From NCBI GenBank assembly GCA_016858145.1, contig JAEHOE010000088.1:517923-581922 (forward strand): DNA of 64,000 bases, read 5' to 3'. The translations under genes were made by a program, and so were the position numbers. Below are positions 1 through 11,877 of the stretch, one piece after another. Each line of letters starts with the position of its first letter. Position 1 is the first letter of the stretch. Origin of the DNA: Edaphochlamys debaryana. Its lineage: Eukaryota > Chlorophyta > Chlorophyceae > Chlamydomonadales. Below the pieces are notes generated by a model. That model worked only from the letters and a program-made list of their open reading frames with translations, was not told the DNA's origin and did no database searches.

Positions 1-229
1 AGATAGTGGGTTAGGGGGCAGCGGGATGAGGGGCGAGGCGGGTTGCTTATTCTCCCCTGGCCTTCCCCGGAGCGCCCCTTCCGTCGACGCTTGACCGCCC
101 GGTCGCACCGCCTTCATTCCCTCCTACAACCCCCCACCATCCAAGCGGCATGCCCTCTTGCCCGGCCGCGGCTCCTAACCAGCCCCTGTCCAAGCCCCCT
201 CCGCCGCCCCGCACCCCCACCCCACCCAC

Positions 230-3069
230 CTTTTCCCGCACGTCAGCCACGCAGGACAGCAGGAAGCGGGCAGTGTCGTCGAAGGATGACGACATGGCCA
301 CCACCTCGGAGGACTTGGCGTCCAGACGGGCGCGCAGCTGCGGAGGGTGGGGGCAGGGAGCGTGGGACGGAGAACAGCGTCGTCGGCGGGATCAGGCGAC
401 CGAGCGTCACCTACCACCACACGCCCTGCCCTGCACATTGCCTTAAATCCCCCTGCCATGCCTGCCTCCCCAGCCAACCTCCCCAGCCGCCACCCGCACA
501 ACGAGCCGCTCCAACCCCGCTCCAACCAGCCCCCCCAAAACGCCACCCAGCTAACCACCCATCCCAACCACCAACCGCCAACCACCAACCGCCAAACGCC
601 AACCGCCCTCGCACCTGGTCCGCCTCCGCCGCCTTCTCCTCCAGCTGCAGCTGCGCCAGGTGCAAGTGCGCCGCCAGGTCCCCCAGCCGCTGGTCCAGGG
701 CGCCCACCACCTCGTCGCTCTCGGCGGCAGCGTAGCCCTGGTCCTGCAGCTTGGACAGCTGGGGGGGGAGGGGGGGGAGAGGGGGGTCAGGGGGGGAGGC
801 AAGTTGTGAGCCGACCGGAACGATCACCGACCTGTCATCTCTTGCCAATACTTTATCAAGTCATGCGGTCGCCAGTCAGTGCTCTCCCTCTGTCGCCCCT
901 CCCCCCCCACCAGCGTCTTGATGGTCTTCTGGTACAGGTTGTTCCGCCGAGCCAGCTCCTCCTCGGTCTGCTTGGACAGCTCCAGCTGCCGCCGCAGCTC
1001 GGCGTTCTCCTCCATCAGCCTGCGGGGGTTGGTTGGGGTGGTTGAGGTGGTTGGTTGGGGTGGTTGGGTTGGTTGGTTGGTTGGGGTGGTTGAGTTGGTT
1101 GAGGGTTCCATGCTCACTTGGAGTTCTTGTTGAGCAGCTTCTCCGTCTGCCGGCTCTGGTAGCTGAGCTCGATGCTCATCTGCTCGTTCTCCATGATGGT
1201 GCGCTTGGTGGTCATCTCCAGCTGGTTGTCGGTCAGCTTCATCATCTGGGGGGCGGGAGGAGGGGGGAGAGAGGAGAGAGGGAGGGAGAGGGTGAGGGGA
1301 AGAGGGCGAGCGGACGGGCGGGGAGAGGGGGCACGAAAAGCACGGGCCAGGACACACACATTCCAGCACCAGCACCCACGCCGCACATCGTCCCCGACGT
1401 AGCACGCAGCGGCCCGCACCTGCAGCTTGGTCTCCTTGATCTTCTGGGCCATCTCGCGCTTCCACCGCTCCCGGTCCTGGATGTGCTGACGGTCAATGTC
1501 CCTGGGGGGGGGGGTGTAGAGGGGGAGGGGGGGAGAGGGGAAGGGGTGGAGGAGGGACGGGACGAGGAGAGGGTTTGGAGGGCGGTCCAGTAAGACGCCC
1601 CCTTACTCCCAGCCTCGGCCCCCCCCCCACAGCTCCCACAAACGCCCCGCTCACGTGGTCTGCTGCTCAAACTCCTTGGTCTTGCGGGACAGAGTCTCCT
1701 TGAGGCTCTGTGGACGGGGCGCAGCGCGGACAGCACAGATGACCACGTAAGCGCCGAACGACTTCGAACAACCTAACGTCCCCACACAGCAGCCTCCCGC
1801 TTGTGCGAGCTCCTCTAGCCCCAAGCTCCCTCCATCGTCTTGTGTACCCTGCACCCCACCCTCCCAGCTACCTGCAGCTCCGCCTCCATGGCCGCCTCCC
1901 CCCTCCCCTCATCCCTCCCCTCATCCCTCCCCTCATCCCCCCCCCTCATCCCTCCCCTCCTCTCCCCTCCTCTCCCCCTGCCCCCCTCTTGCCTCTACCC
2001 TCCCTCCCAGCTACCTGCAGCTCCGTCTCCATTGCCTCCTTCTTGTCCAGGAACTCCTGGGTGATGCGCGCCTTGCGCTCGTGCTCCCGCACCACCCCCT
2101 CCAGCCGCTCGATCTCGCGGTCCTTGTCGCCCCGCTGCTTGGCCAGCGCAGCCTGCGGTCGGGAGAGGGAGAGAGGGGAGACGAGGATATGAATTCAAGG
2201 AGGCAGTGGATGAGAGGGTGGATCAAGCGGAGGGACGGTGCTGCCCCTGTACTGACACCTCCGCTGCTCGCGTCCCACATTGTTGGAGCCCGCCGCGCAT
2301 GTCCAGAAACACAGGCTGCTCTGAGCCACGCCCTCCAGCCCTTCCCCGATCCGTTCTGGAGCAGTTTGCCAGCCGCCGTATGCCTTGCCACCAACCACCA
2401 ACCACCAACCATCCGTGGCTTCCGACGGCGCAACCGGCTGCGCGCCTGCGACCCTCGAGCCACCCGCGCTTTCGTCCCCGCCTGTTCACGTGCCAGCTCC
2501 CACGCCACCCCGCCGGGTCCCAAGCTGCGGCGCCCCTGCCTCCATCCGCCCTGCCCGCAGCCCCGGTCGTCCGGGTGGCCCGCGCGTGCTGGGCCCCGGT
2601 CCCCGGTCCGAGTCCAATGCCACAAGTGCCGTCCTCCGCCCTCCGGCCTCGGTGCCGGTTCTCCGCTGACCTCCGTGGACCTCCGTGGACCTCCGTGGGC
2701 CTCCGTGGACCTCCGTGGACCCTGGACCCCATAATCCGTGGACGCTTGCGGGCGCCAACACCCCAGTGCTGCACCGCCGGCGCCCTCTGCCCACCCTCCT
2801 CGTGCCTCTCCCTGACATTGTCCCTCGGCCCGCATGCGGCCCTTGCCTGCCACCCCGTGCCTCCCGCCCACCCACCCCCAGCGCTCTCTCCCCCCAAGGA
2901 GCCCCCCCTCGTGGTTCTTCACCCACCCACCCATCCACCCCGGCCCCCCCCGCTCCCCCGCCCCGTAGCTCTTCACCCACCGCGCCTCCCACCGCCCTGA
3001 CTCATGGCTCCTCCTCACGTCCCCCACCCATTCCGTCACTCCCCCACCTCGTGATTCTTAATCCCCTCT

Positions 3070-3127
<58 letters not shown>

Positions 3128-4469
3128 CGTGGCTCTTCCTGACTTCGTCCATCATGCCATTGAGCTCCGCCACCTTGGCCTCCAGCGCACTGGTGGTCAG
3201 GGAGCGAGCCTGGGAGGTAGAGAGATTGGTACGGCATGGGGTGTTGGGGCGTAAGGTGAGGATGGGGAGGAGGCTGAGGCTGAGGAGGTGTTATGGGCGC
3301 TTGGCGCCGCCCGCTTGCGGCACCACAGCAACCCCACAGGGGGCACCATCCACACGCATGCACACAAGCACAAAGCACGCACCGCACCTTGAGCTCGTTC
3401 CTTGCCCCGGCCCAGCCCACCCGCCCTCTCGTGCAGACTCCGTGACCCACCCCACCAAAAACCACCCCCTACTTCGCACGCACCTTGAGCTCGTTGGTCA
3501 GGAACTCGTTGATGTCCCGCAGGTTGAGTTTCTGCGTCTCCAGCTCGTCCGTGAGCTTCAACACGTCCACCTGCAGCCGGTCGCCATTGTCCTGGTACCT
3601 GGGGGGGTCGAGGGAACGGGGGGGTAGGGAGAGGGGAAAGGTGGGTGGGGAGAGGGGGGCAGGGAGGGGTGAAGAGGGGACGCAAGGATAGGGTGGAGGA
3701 AGGGGGGTTCGGGATTGGGCCTGCGGGTTGCCACGGTGCTGGACCCGGGGGGGGGCCGCGGTATAGGATGGGCCGGGCTCTACAAAGAGCCCTGGGTGAG
3801 TGGGCGAGCAAGTGAGCTTCGGGAAGAAAGCACTGACTGCCAGGCACATGGTGGGTACGATAGGACACAAGTAAGTTTTGGGGAAGGGAGCCGGGTGCGG
3901 GTGGGGAGCGCGGGCGCAGCGGCGGGGCGTGTCCGTTGGCCGGGTGCGTCCAGCGACGGTTGGCAGGAGGACGTCCAACGTGCAGAGCGCTGGGGCCAGT
4001 GGGCAGCTAAGACCAGGGGACCGGAACTAAGCTATCGAGATAACGGACGTCAGTACGGGATGAAAGGGTGGAGACCCGGAGGGAATAGCCGACTGCCCTG
4101 CCCAAACCGTCGGCACTGGCACCGGTCAGGGCACGCCCTGGGCAGGCGTGGGCTATGGGACCACGTCCCAGTGTCCCCAGGGCCACTTGTCAAGCCCCAC
4201 CACCCCTCCCCTGGCTATTCGAGACGTGCTAGCTCGGCACCCGTGTTCCGCGGGCACAGCTTACAAGCTCGGGGGAATGCCCTCGAGGGCGTGGGGGGCA
4301 TGCGAGACCGCGCCCCGCCCAGACGGTCACAGACCAACCTGTTGAGCTTAGAGCGCAGGTAACCAATGACCAGCTCCTTCTCCACCAGCTCCCGCTCCTC
4401 CTCCGCTTCATTCTTCTGCTCCTCGCTCTTGTCCTTCTTTTTATCCTTTGGGTCCTTCTTTGGCGGCAT
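230..4469 (-). CDS. CFAP157: CFAP157-like cilia and flagella associated protein, 3' end outside the window
   Basis: Ten exons can be joined on the minus strand: 4469-4339, 3598-3484, 3209-3126, 2152-2015, 1707-1655, 1501-1420, 1245-1118, 1019-911, 758-615 and 337-230. Phases agree and give about 364 residues without a stop. The start MPPKKDPKDKKKDKSEE is a Lys-rich head like that of animal CFAP157. The rest is almost continuous coiled coil. The segment with TTKRTIMENEQMSIELSYQS and LLNKNSKLMEENAELRRQLE resembles the conserved core of vertebrate CFAP157, where TTKRAIKENN is followed by LLQENEQLK. In animals this family is basal-body associated and needed for sperm axoneme assembly; a basal body or axoneme role here is inferred from family. 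Exon 10 ends in VADVREK at a GT donor, so more exons must lie beyond position 1. The annotation as a coiled-coil ciliary protein is firm; the orthology is likely. Confidence 0.85.
1026..1100. repeat. GGTTG-type minisatellite in a CFAP157 intron
   Basis: Imperfect tandem ggttg/ggttgg units fill most of the intron between the exons ending at 1118 and starting at 1019. On the sense (minus) strand this is a CAACC-rich pyrimidine tract leading into the acceptor. Confidence 0.7.
2669..2720. repeat. 10-bp tandem repeat (cctccgtgga), about five units
   Basis: Five nearly perfect copies of cctccgtgga lie inside the roughly 970-bp intron between CFAP157 exons 3 and 4. The rest of that intron is C-rich and shows no conserved coding signal. 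Confidence 0.85.
3073..3125. repeat. (CA)n microsatellite that contains a splice donor
   Basis: About 26 uninterrupted CA units. Read on the CFAP157 strand they are GT repeats starting exactly at the exon 3 donor (GAG followed by GTGTGTGT), so the annotated donor is the first of many consecutive GT dinucleotides. Confidence 0.95.
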
Positions 4470-5340
4470 CCTTAATCCGCTCTTTCAATACGCGACGTCA
4501 CTGCATAAGGATAGGCACGCCGCGATGCAGGAAATGCGCACGACGCTGCGGCCGTAGGCAGCAGCCGCTAAGTTGCCTAGAAGGTTTGAGCTAGTGAGTA
4601 GGCTAAGGTGGGACTAGTTCGGTCAGTTCACGCTGTGCACACGGTCGGTAAGCCTTCGAAGCTGCCTGCGCAAGAGTAGGCGTTGCGGTGTAGCGCGGTC
4701 CTGATAAGATGTTCAAAGCTTGCTATGTAACGAGACGAGCTGGCTTCAACTCGGAAGGAGTCGTGGCCCCGGGCATGAACGCATCGTCCCGCGCCAAGCA
4801 GCCCCGCGCCCAAGCGACGCATTGAATGTGCTAATAGATGACTGACATAAGCAAAGGAGCATTTCGCAGGTGGTAACGGTGTTGGTCCGCAAACTAGCCG
4901 ACCCAGGGTTCGGCAGCGGTCCGGGGCTGCGGGCCACGCGCCATCTGCCATTCCTGCTGCTCTTCACAGCCCACCCCCGGGGCTACGAGCACTCCACTCT
5001 ACCTCCAGCTACCTATCTTCCCTCTCTTGCACCACCTGCGTGACCTCCTAGCCTAGACTAGCCACAGTCCCGCTACCCCCGCACACGGAACGCCTCCTCG
5101 TGCTTCAGCTTCGGCCCTCCAGCCTACGCCTGCCGCCCTCCCCGCCCTCCTCTGCAGCCAGGGTCCCAGGGCACACCCACTTCCTTACGCCCTCTTGCAT
5201 CTTATTTTGCAGTCAGAGGACTACCGTCTACGCGGTGTACCTTGCGCATACATCTCCGGTCACACCACTTGGTCCGCTCCGGTCCTTGCACACATGCCGG
5301 TATCGGTCAGAGGTCACAGTCCAAGGCCCCTCCGCTGCTG
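4470..5340. other. Intergenic: CFAP157 upstream region
   Basis: No convincing exon. It lies between the CFAP157 start and the 3' end of the aldolase-like gene. The first few hundred bases are less GC-rich than the genes (4540-4760) and should hold the CFAP157 promoter. I see no TATA box that can be assigned with confidence. Confidence 0.5.
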
Positions 5341-5560
5341 GTGTGCTGCCCCGTATGCCGCACGGGGGCCCACCTACGCCCTCGACCCCGCCCCCGCCTG
5401 CCGCTGCAGCCAGGGACATACCAGTGCCCTGCGCATACCGGGACGCCCTCGTGCAAAACACATGGCCCCGCTGCGCGTGTGCCGCACGGGGGCCTACCTA
5501 CGCCTGCGGCCCCTCCCCCGCCTGCCGCTGAAGCCAGGGGACCACCAGAGCGTCGAACCG
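5340..5560. repeat. About 125-bp tandem duplication at the 3' end of the aldolase-like gene
   Basis: Two diverged units align: one begins near 5353 (atgccgcacgggggcccacc), the other near 5478 (gtgccgcacgggggcctacc). Both run through cccgcctgccgctg(c/a)agccaggg. A weaker, shorter third copy lies near 5120-5170. The unit nearest the gene contains its last codons and stop, so the other copies are non-coding repeats of the gene terminus. Confidence 0.75.
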
Positions 5561-7703
5561 CGCCTCCGCTTCCTCCACACTGGGGGCCAGCAGGAAGAAG
5601 CCTGGGTGGGAATGGGAGGGGCGGTGCAAGGGAAGGAGGATGAGCACCCGGGAGGGCGCATCAGCCGCGAACGCCAATACGGGCCTTAGGCCAAGGCATG
5701 TGAGCGTATACGGCATACAGGCGCTCCCGCCGAGTACAGCCCTGCACGCACCGTGCCCCCTCCGGATGTAGCACGCGTTCCCCGGGTAGGGGTGGGACCG
5801 GAACAGAGCCTCCAGCTCCGCCAGGTCCTGGAGGGCGGGGGTGAGGGGAGGCCAGGCCGGCAGGGTCAACAAGCGGCCTGCAGGACGCTTCGCAGAGGCC
5901 ACTGCCGGTCAAGTGTATGGGGTAAGACGGCTTTCATCCCAGAGCTGCCTGCTCGGGGCTTCAAGGCTTCGTGAATGGTCAGTGGCCAGGGCCGCTTAAG
6001 ACTCTGGACGTAAAACCGGACAACCCAGCAACGGTGTGGGTGCTTTGCTAGCGGCACATGCGCACCTCTGGCGTGGAGAACAGCGTGGCCCGGGGGCTGA
6101 TGGGGATGCCCCGGGATGCGGCGTAGTCCAGGCCTGAGCAGGGGCGGGACGCATTGAGGGGTTTGAGCGGTGGGAGTGCCACAGGCCCCCATCATTGGCC
6201 CCTGCCCCTCCCCCCGGGCGCTCCCAGGTCGCCACACAACGTGCCGCCCTCACTCCCCCGCCCTTCGCTCCCGCGCAGCGCTTGCTGCCGTCTCCTCTCC
6301 GCCTTCTTTCCTCTCACCTCCACCTCCACCCCCCACGCCCACGCCTACGTTATTCGCCAGCACCCCCTCCCGCCCTTCATACCCAACGCCCTTACCCTCG
6401 CCCTCCGCGAGTGCATGCCCATGCAGCACCACCGCCGGCGCCTCGCCCCAGCCCCACTCCGCCGCCCTCGCCAGCGCCGCCACCAGCAGGGGGGAGTCGC
6501 TGGAGGGCCGGGTGGGGGCGCCGCGGGAACGGTACGTGGCGGCCCACGCTGACGTGTCGAAGCCCGTGACGAGCACGAAGTCGTACGGGTCGAGCGTGTG
6601 GCCCGGCGGCTTGCCGGACATGCTGACTAACGCCAGGCCGCCGTCGTACGGCGACGGCGACGCTTCGGCTTCTGGTGCCGCAGAGGCAGGCGAGGCGGGG
6701 GATGCGGTTGGTGGCGGGGCTGGAGGGGGCAGCAGGGCGCGGGGGGAGATGGCGCAGTTGCCGGCCACCTGCACGTGGCAGCATGGGCAGGAGGTGTACG
6801 GTAAGTGTACGTGACAGGGCGGTGGCAGTCGCCCGTAACACAGCATGGGCTTGTGGGCGGGGAACCGTGTGAGCCAGATGGCCAGATGGCCAGATGGGAC
6901 AGTCACCTAGGGCTTAGGATTTGCCCGCCAGCTGCGCGGGTATGCGCACGTCAGGCAGTCGTTTAGCTCCGGCGCATGGGATGAGGAGGCCCCGTGCGTC
7001 CCCTGCATCCCCCGGCCCGGCTACATTCTCTGCCGTCTCCTGCCCTGCCCCCCACCTGGCGTTCGTTAAGCCTGTGCGCCACGCCCAGCGACCCCCAGCA
7101 CAGCCCGCAGTGCCTCCCTCCCTGGCCCCCACCTGAACCTCAAACCCGCAGGGACCCCTGGCTAGGGCCCCGCATCATCCCCCCTAATCTCCCGTAACAA
7201 GGCTCCCCCCCGGCTCCCCTCCCTCCAGTGCCCCCTACCATTGTTCCCACCGGGCCGTCGTTGAGCACCATAACCGAACACAAACCCGGGCTAGTCCGTG
7301 GAAAGACTGGTTGACTTCACCCTCTCCTCCCCTCAGACCTCCAGTCGTCCAGTGCCCCTCCTCCCTGAATCCCACCTGGCCATCGTTAAGGATCGGTGCC
7401 GCCCCCAGCGCCTCCATTCGGGCCATGAGGGCGGCCAGGCGGCGCAGGGGGGGCAGCGCGGAGGGGGGCGGGGGCGGCAGAGCGCCATCGAAGATGGTGC
7501 TGCGGGCAGCGGGAGGAATCACGCGGGGCAGGGGAATCACGCGTGTGAAGCCTGCGTTAACCACGGCCGCGGTCTGCAAGGGAGCGAGGGGGGAGCGTGC
7601 ACCTTGAAGGCGGGGGCATGTTGGGGGATCAGCCCCCATGGGCAGTGCTTCTGGCTCACCTATACTTGATGCGGGGCTGCTCCTCCGTGATGACCTCCGC
7701 CAT
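5498..7703 (-). CDS. Class II aldolase/adducin-domain protein
   Basis: Six exons (7703-7660, 7499-7376, 6768-6396, 6133-6066, 5827-5752, 5601-5498) join in phase to 262 codons. The single domain shows the class II aldolase layout: VAGNCAIS (57-64, the GN-S phosphate-loop position), TRPSSDSPL (142-150), VVLHGHAL (169-176) with the metal-binding pair His172 and His174, and YIRRGHGFFLL with the third metal histidine at 228. The usual Glu after the two serines is Asp147. A Pro/Ala-rich insert lies at about 68-96. Known members are metal-dependent aldolases, epimerases or dehydratases; the substrate here cannot be told. I see no transit peptide, so a cytosolic enzyme is the default. The start MAEVITEE is the only ATG that joins in phase. 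The last exon simply runs to a stop inside a duplicated region, so the exact C-terminus is less certain. Confidence 0.8.
7045..7275. repeat. Two decayed copies of the exon 2 end and donor, aldolase-like gene intron 2
   Basis: The real exon 2 ends LNDGQ at 7376 followed by the donor. In the downstream intron the segments 7238-7269 (VLNDGPVG) and 7047-7072 (LNERQVG) repeat the end of the exon plus the start of the intron, with decreasing similarity. The upstream text ccagtgcccc is shared by the first copy too. Confidence 0.6.
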
Positions 7704-8666
7704 TGGGATGAGCGGGGAGCCCCGAGGGGGACGAGCGGTGTTCCGAGCGGAGGGTTGGTTGTGTGCGACTAGAGGACCACGACGGCCCACTGTACGTTGC
7801 TGTGATCAGGGCCAAGTATATGAGTCTCCTTGCCTCTCGGTCGCTATGAGCTCCTTCGCCGGCAGAACAATTGAGCCGATGCACCGTGCTCGTGCCGCTC
7901 CAACTAGTCCTAAGTTGTCTTCTTTCTGTGAAGCCGATGATGCTGAGTAAGTTGAGGAAACAACTGGTGCAGTCTGCGCTGCTAACAAGCAATGCCGACA
8001 GCAGGGCGGCACCGCAAGCAACGCGCTTGACACCTGGTACTGTCGATGTCAACGTGTGTTAGTACGCGTGATCGGCGTCCGGATCTATGTGCCAATCCCT
8101 GTCCGGGTCCGGGTCCGACATGCCTCCTCATTGCGGCGCGATCTCAACTCCCGCGACCCCCGCGCCGCCCGCGCCCTCCGTCAGCACCCAGACGGAGGTT
8201 GAGGCAGCGGGGAGGCGGTCCGGGATCACTTGATACGGAGTCAGAGAGTAGGCACATCTGAGGGCCCCAGAGTGATACCCGCCTTGCTTAGGTCCAGCTC
8301 TGCCTTCTCAAGCCCCCCATCCGCTTGCTGCCTCGCCTCGCCTCGCACGCCACACCTCCCGCTCTCGCGCCCTACTCGGCTACAGCTACAAGCACCTTAA
8401 TACTCCTCCGACATCCTACTTGTCCAGCCCCCGACCCGCATTCGGCGTCGCCCCCGCAACTCCGCCGGCTGCGCCACCTCCAGCACAGCACCCAGGTTCG
8501 GATCTTTGGCCACACATCCCACGGCCCCTCCAAGTCAGCAAGCGTTCGGCGTTCTCGCCCTAAACCCCAATCACTATCGGTCCGTCGCCCACTGCGTTCC
8601 ATAGACCTTCCCCAGTAGCAACCTTGTGCTTCTATCTGCATCTGTATCTGAATCCCGCGCTACGCT
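7704..8666. other. Intergenic: aldolase-like gene promoter side and MYND gene 3' side
   Basis: No gene recognised in about 960 bases. Bases 7900-8060 are less GC-rich than the flanks. Everything from about 8270 to 8666 should be the 3' UTR or flank of the MYND-type gene. No clear TGTAA was found in its sense direction. Confidence 0.45.
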
Positions 8667-11600
8667 TCACCGCTCCCTGCCCTCTTCTTGTAACTCCCCT
8701 GACTTCCCGGCCCGGGCCCCCGAGCCCCCCGCCCCTGCCGCCGCCCCGTGCTCCTGCGCGCACGCGCCGCTGCAGTACGCCCCCTCGCCGCAGACGGGGT
8801 AGCGCCGCAGCTCCCGCCCCGCCTCGCTGTCGCCGTCCAGGCGGGTGCAGCGCGGGTGGGCGCACGAGGGCAGCAGCGCGCGGACCGAGGCCAGGGGCGG
8901 GAGCGGGCCCCAGTCAACGCGCCACTCGTCTTTGTCGCTCAGCCCCTGCAGACACGCCGCTGTCACGTCTGCTTCTGCATCGCCGGTGGCCCACTGGCGG
9001 AGGAGAGTAACGAGCGCCGTTTCCAGCGTCGGGCCTGCCGCGGACCCCGTGCCCCATGCCCTCCCGAGCGACTCGAGCGTCTCGGGGGGCCAGAAGGCGG
9101 CAGGGCCGCCGTCTTTCGCCCCTTTGGCACCACCCCGGCCCCGCCTGGGCCCCCGGCCGCTGCCAGCGCGAGCGTCGGCTGCAGCCGCCTCCGCCTCCGC
9201 CTCCGCCGCAGCGCCCATCTGGGTCGCCTGCCGCACCTCCGCCGGCGCAGCCAGCGCCAGTACGGTACACAGGCAGGCCGTGTTGTGCCAGATGTTGGTG
9301 AAGGACCCCGTATCCGCTGCCGTACCGGGCTGGGCGCTCCACGCGTCCATGGACCGGAGCAGGGACCCGAGCAGCGGCAGCACCTGCAGCTCCTCGAGAA
9401 CGAAGCGCCGCCAGCCGCCGTCGGCACCAGGGCGGATCTGGCCCGGCAGCAGGATCTGGATCCAGATCCGGAGTGAGTCCATCGCGTGCCTCGCGAAGCT
9501 CAGCCACACTCGCGCGACCTCCAGCTTCCGGGCCCTGAAGCTCTCCGCGGCCTCCACCGCCGCCGCCTGCGCCAGGCGTGCCAGCGGCGGCAGCCACTCC
9601 GCGGCCGAGAGGAGCATCATCATTTTGAGCTGGGGGTGCGCGGCGGAGGGCCCGGGCCCAAAGACGAAGCTGCAACTGGTGTGCAGGACTGAGGCGGCGA
9701 AGACCATGCCCCGGGAGAAGGTGTCGGCGCTGTGCTCAGCGCGCCTGAGGAGCTTGGCGAATGATGTGACGAGGGCGGCGGCCTGGGATGGCTTGCCGTA
9801 GGCCAGGAGGCGGGCCAGCAGAATGTCGCCGTCGGGACGGAGATTGAGCAGCTGTGCGACCAGCTCAGCCTCGCTCCCCAGGGGGTCCTCCCCGCCCCGC
9901 CGCAGCAGGCGCTCCAGGCAGGGCAGCAGCCCGGCAGCCAGGGCCGCAGCGACCTGGGCGGGAGGCTCGGGCGGGAGCGCGCCTGGCGGGCGAGGGCGGG
10001 CGTCAAAGGGCGGGCGCAACGAGCTGTGGGCTTGCATAGGTGGTGCTGGATCTACAATTAAGCGAGTGCGTGCACCTCGTTGGGGCCTCACCCAGCCTGG
10101 CCACACCCTTGCCACGCCCGTTGCCCCGTGGGCTCGCCAAAGGGCCCCGCGGCCCCGCCACTTTGCTCCCGTCACCGCCCCCCCGCCCTCACCGCTTAAC
10201 CCCCCTGACGGCTCGTGGGCCGACAGGGGGCTCCACAGCTCCGCCAGGGCCTCCACCTGCGTGTCGATCGAGACCGGCAGCACGTGCCGGCACGCCTGCA
10301 CCACCAGCCCCCACCGCCTCACAGCCGCACGCCAAGCCCAGCCGCCCGTCGCGCCCAGGCCCGCCTCCGTCAGGACCGAATCGAGCGTGAGGAGGGTGAA
10401 CTGCAGGGCTCCATGAAGGTCCCCACGTCCAACCAGGAGCTCCAGGGGCGGGGGCGCGGCCCCGCCAGCTCCAGCGCCGGCAGCCTGCTGAGGCTGCGGC
10501 TGTAGCTCGGGCTCGGGATCCGCCCAGGCCCGGCCCGAGGCCACCGCCCAGCGGCCCACGCGGAGGAGCAGGGATGCAGCGGCGGAGGGGCGCAGGGCTG
10601 GGGGATCGTGGGGCTGGCGCAGGAGCTTGGGCAGGCAGGCGACGAAGTCGACGACGACGGGTTGGGCGACGCTCTGCCTGCGTGCGTCAAAGGAAGAGGG
10701 CAGCGCGTAAGGGCAGCGCGCAACAGCATCTCGCACGTCCTCCCCATGAGGTTTGAAGCTTGCAAGCCGCACACGAGACATGAGGTTGGCCTCCAGGCGT
10801 GTGCACTCGACCGCACCTGCCGTGCAGGCCCCTCACATCCGGCGCCTCCAGGGCGCCATCCGCGCCCTTCGCGCACGTCAGCACGGGAGTGCCGTCGAGC
10901 AGGGTCTGCGGCATCCCGTGTGAGGTCCCTCCGTCCGCGAGGCACAGCGCCGCCAGCCCAGACGTCAGCTGTAGGTGCAACACGCACGGGTGCTGAAGCG
11001 AGGCGTTGAGCCGGGCGGCCGCGGCGGGGCTGCCCAGGGGCGGGGCGGCCTGCGCCATGTGGCCCGCGTGGATTTGGAAGCTTATGAAGCCACCGTGGTC
11101 CGATAGGACGCGCTCCGCCAAGCGGTCCGTTGCATCGGGCTCCCCTGCCAGCTGTGTTTCCACCAGCACCGCCCTGGCCAGGTGCTCCACGATGCCGCTG
11201 TCCGCCAGGGCGCTGACCAGCTCCCCCGCACACACCCGCTGCAGCACTTGCACCCGCCGGCGCTCCTTGTCGGCAGCCGCCGAGGTCGCGGGCCCCGGCT
11301 GTTGCGGCGGCAGCTTCGCTGTTGTGCCACCGAGGTGAGCTAGTATTGTCAGCAGGCCCATGGCGCCTCGCAACAACGCGGGGAACATTCTGGTACGTAG
11401 CGCCGCTTCCTCTGGGTCTGCTGCTCTGCCGCCTGGCAGCATGCGAGCCGTGGACAGCGCGAGGGCGCGGGCCAGGCAATGCAGCGTCTGCATGCGCATC
11501 AGCGTGCGCAGGAACGCCAGCTGGCCCGCGCTTGGGGGGTTTGCCGCCAGGCTCATGAGGAGGGCCGACGTCAAGTCCAAGGCCACCGTAGCCATGTTGC

Positions 11601-11877
11601 GTCGCTCAATGCTGACGAGTGAAATGTCAACGACTGCGAGCCAGCGAGCGCCGAATGCCATGCACCGCTGCATAGCCGCTGTGAAAGGCGGGTCGGCGAG
11701 CAGTGCGGTCGCCCAGGCGTGCGTTTGGTGTTCCCCAGACTCCAGGGGGAGTTTTATAGCCTCTAGAGCTACTGTCAGTGCCTTCAGCTGAGCTGCGTCG
11801 CTCGTCTGGTCGGTTCCGGGCGCTAAGGCGGAGACCCGAGCAACCGACGCCCGCATTTGATCTGGAAGGCGGTCCAT
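8667..11877 (-). CDS. Large helical protein with a C-terminal MYND-like zinc finger
   Basis: Three exons (11877-10817, 10677-10193, 9982-8667) join in phase to 953 residues. Most of the protein is Ala/Leu-rich helix with armadillo-like spacing. Near the C-terminus the segment SCAHPRCTRLDGDSEA, then YPVCGEGAYCSGACAQEH, has Cys and His spaced like a MYND finger, though the first pair is C-x4-C instead of C-x2-C. Large families of such proteins (CANPRCTRLEG...GDSEA) are typical of volvocine algae and are mostly uncharacterised; MYND fingers bind short proline-rich peptides. A Lys/Arg/Gly-rich linker (about residues 785-805) precedes the finger. The start MDRLPDQM was taken; an in-frame ATG ten codons upstream (11907, MRTCLVQRRD) is equally possible. 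No targeting signal is evident. Confidence 0.8.

Noticed and set aside
7570..7660. Extra coding exon between exons 1 and 2 of the aldolase-like gene
   Set aside because: The frames conflict with exon 1 phase. Joining 7660 to 7499 restores phase and gives a sensible N-terminus without it.
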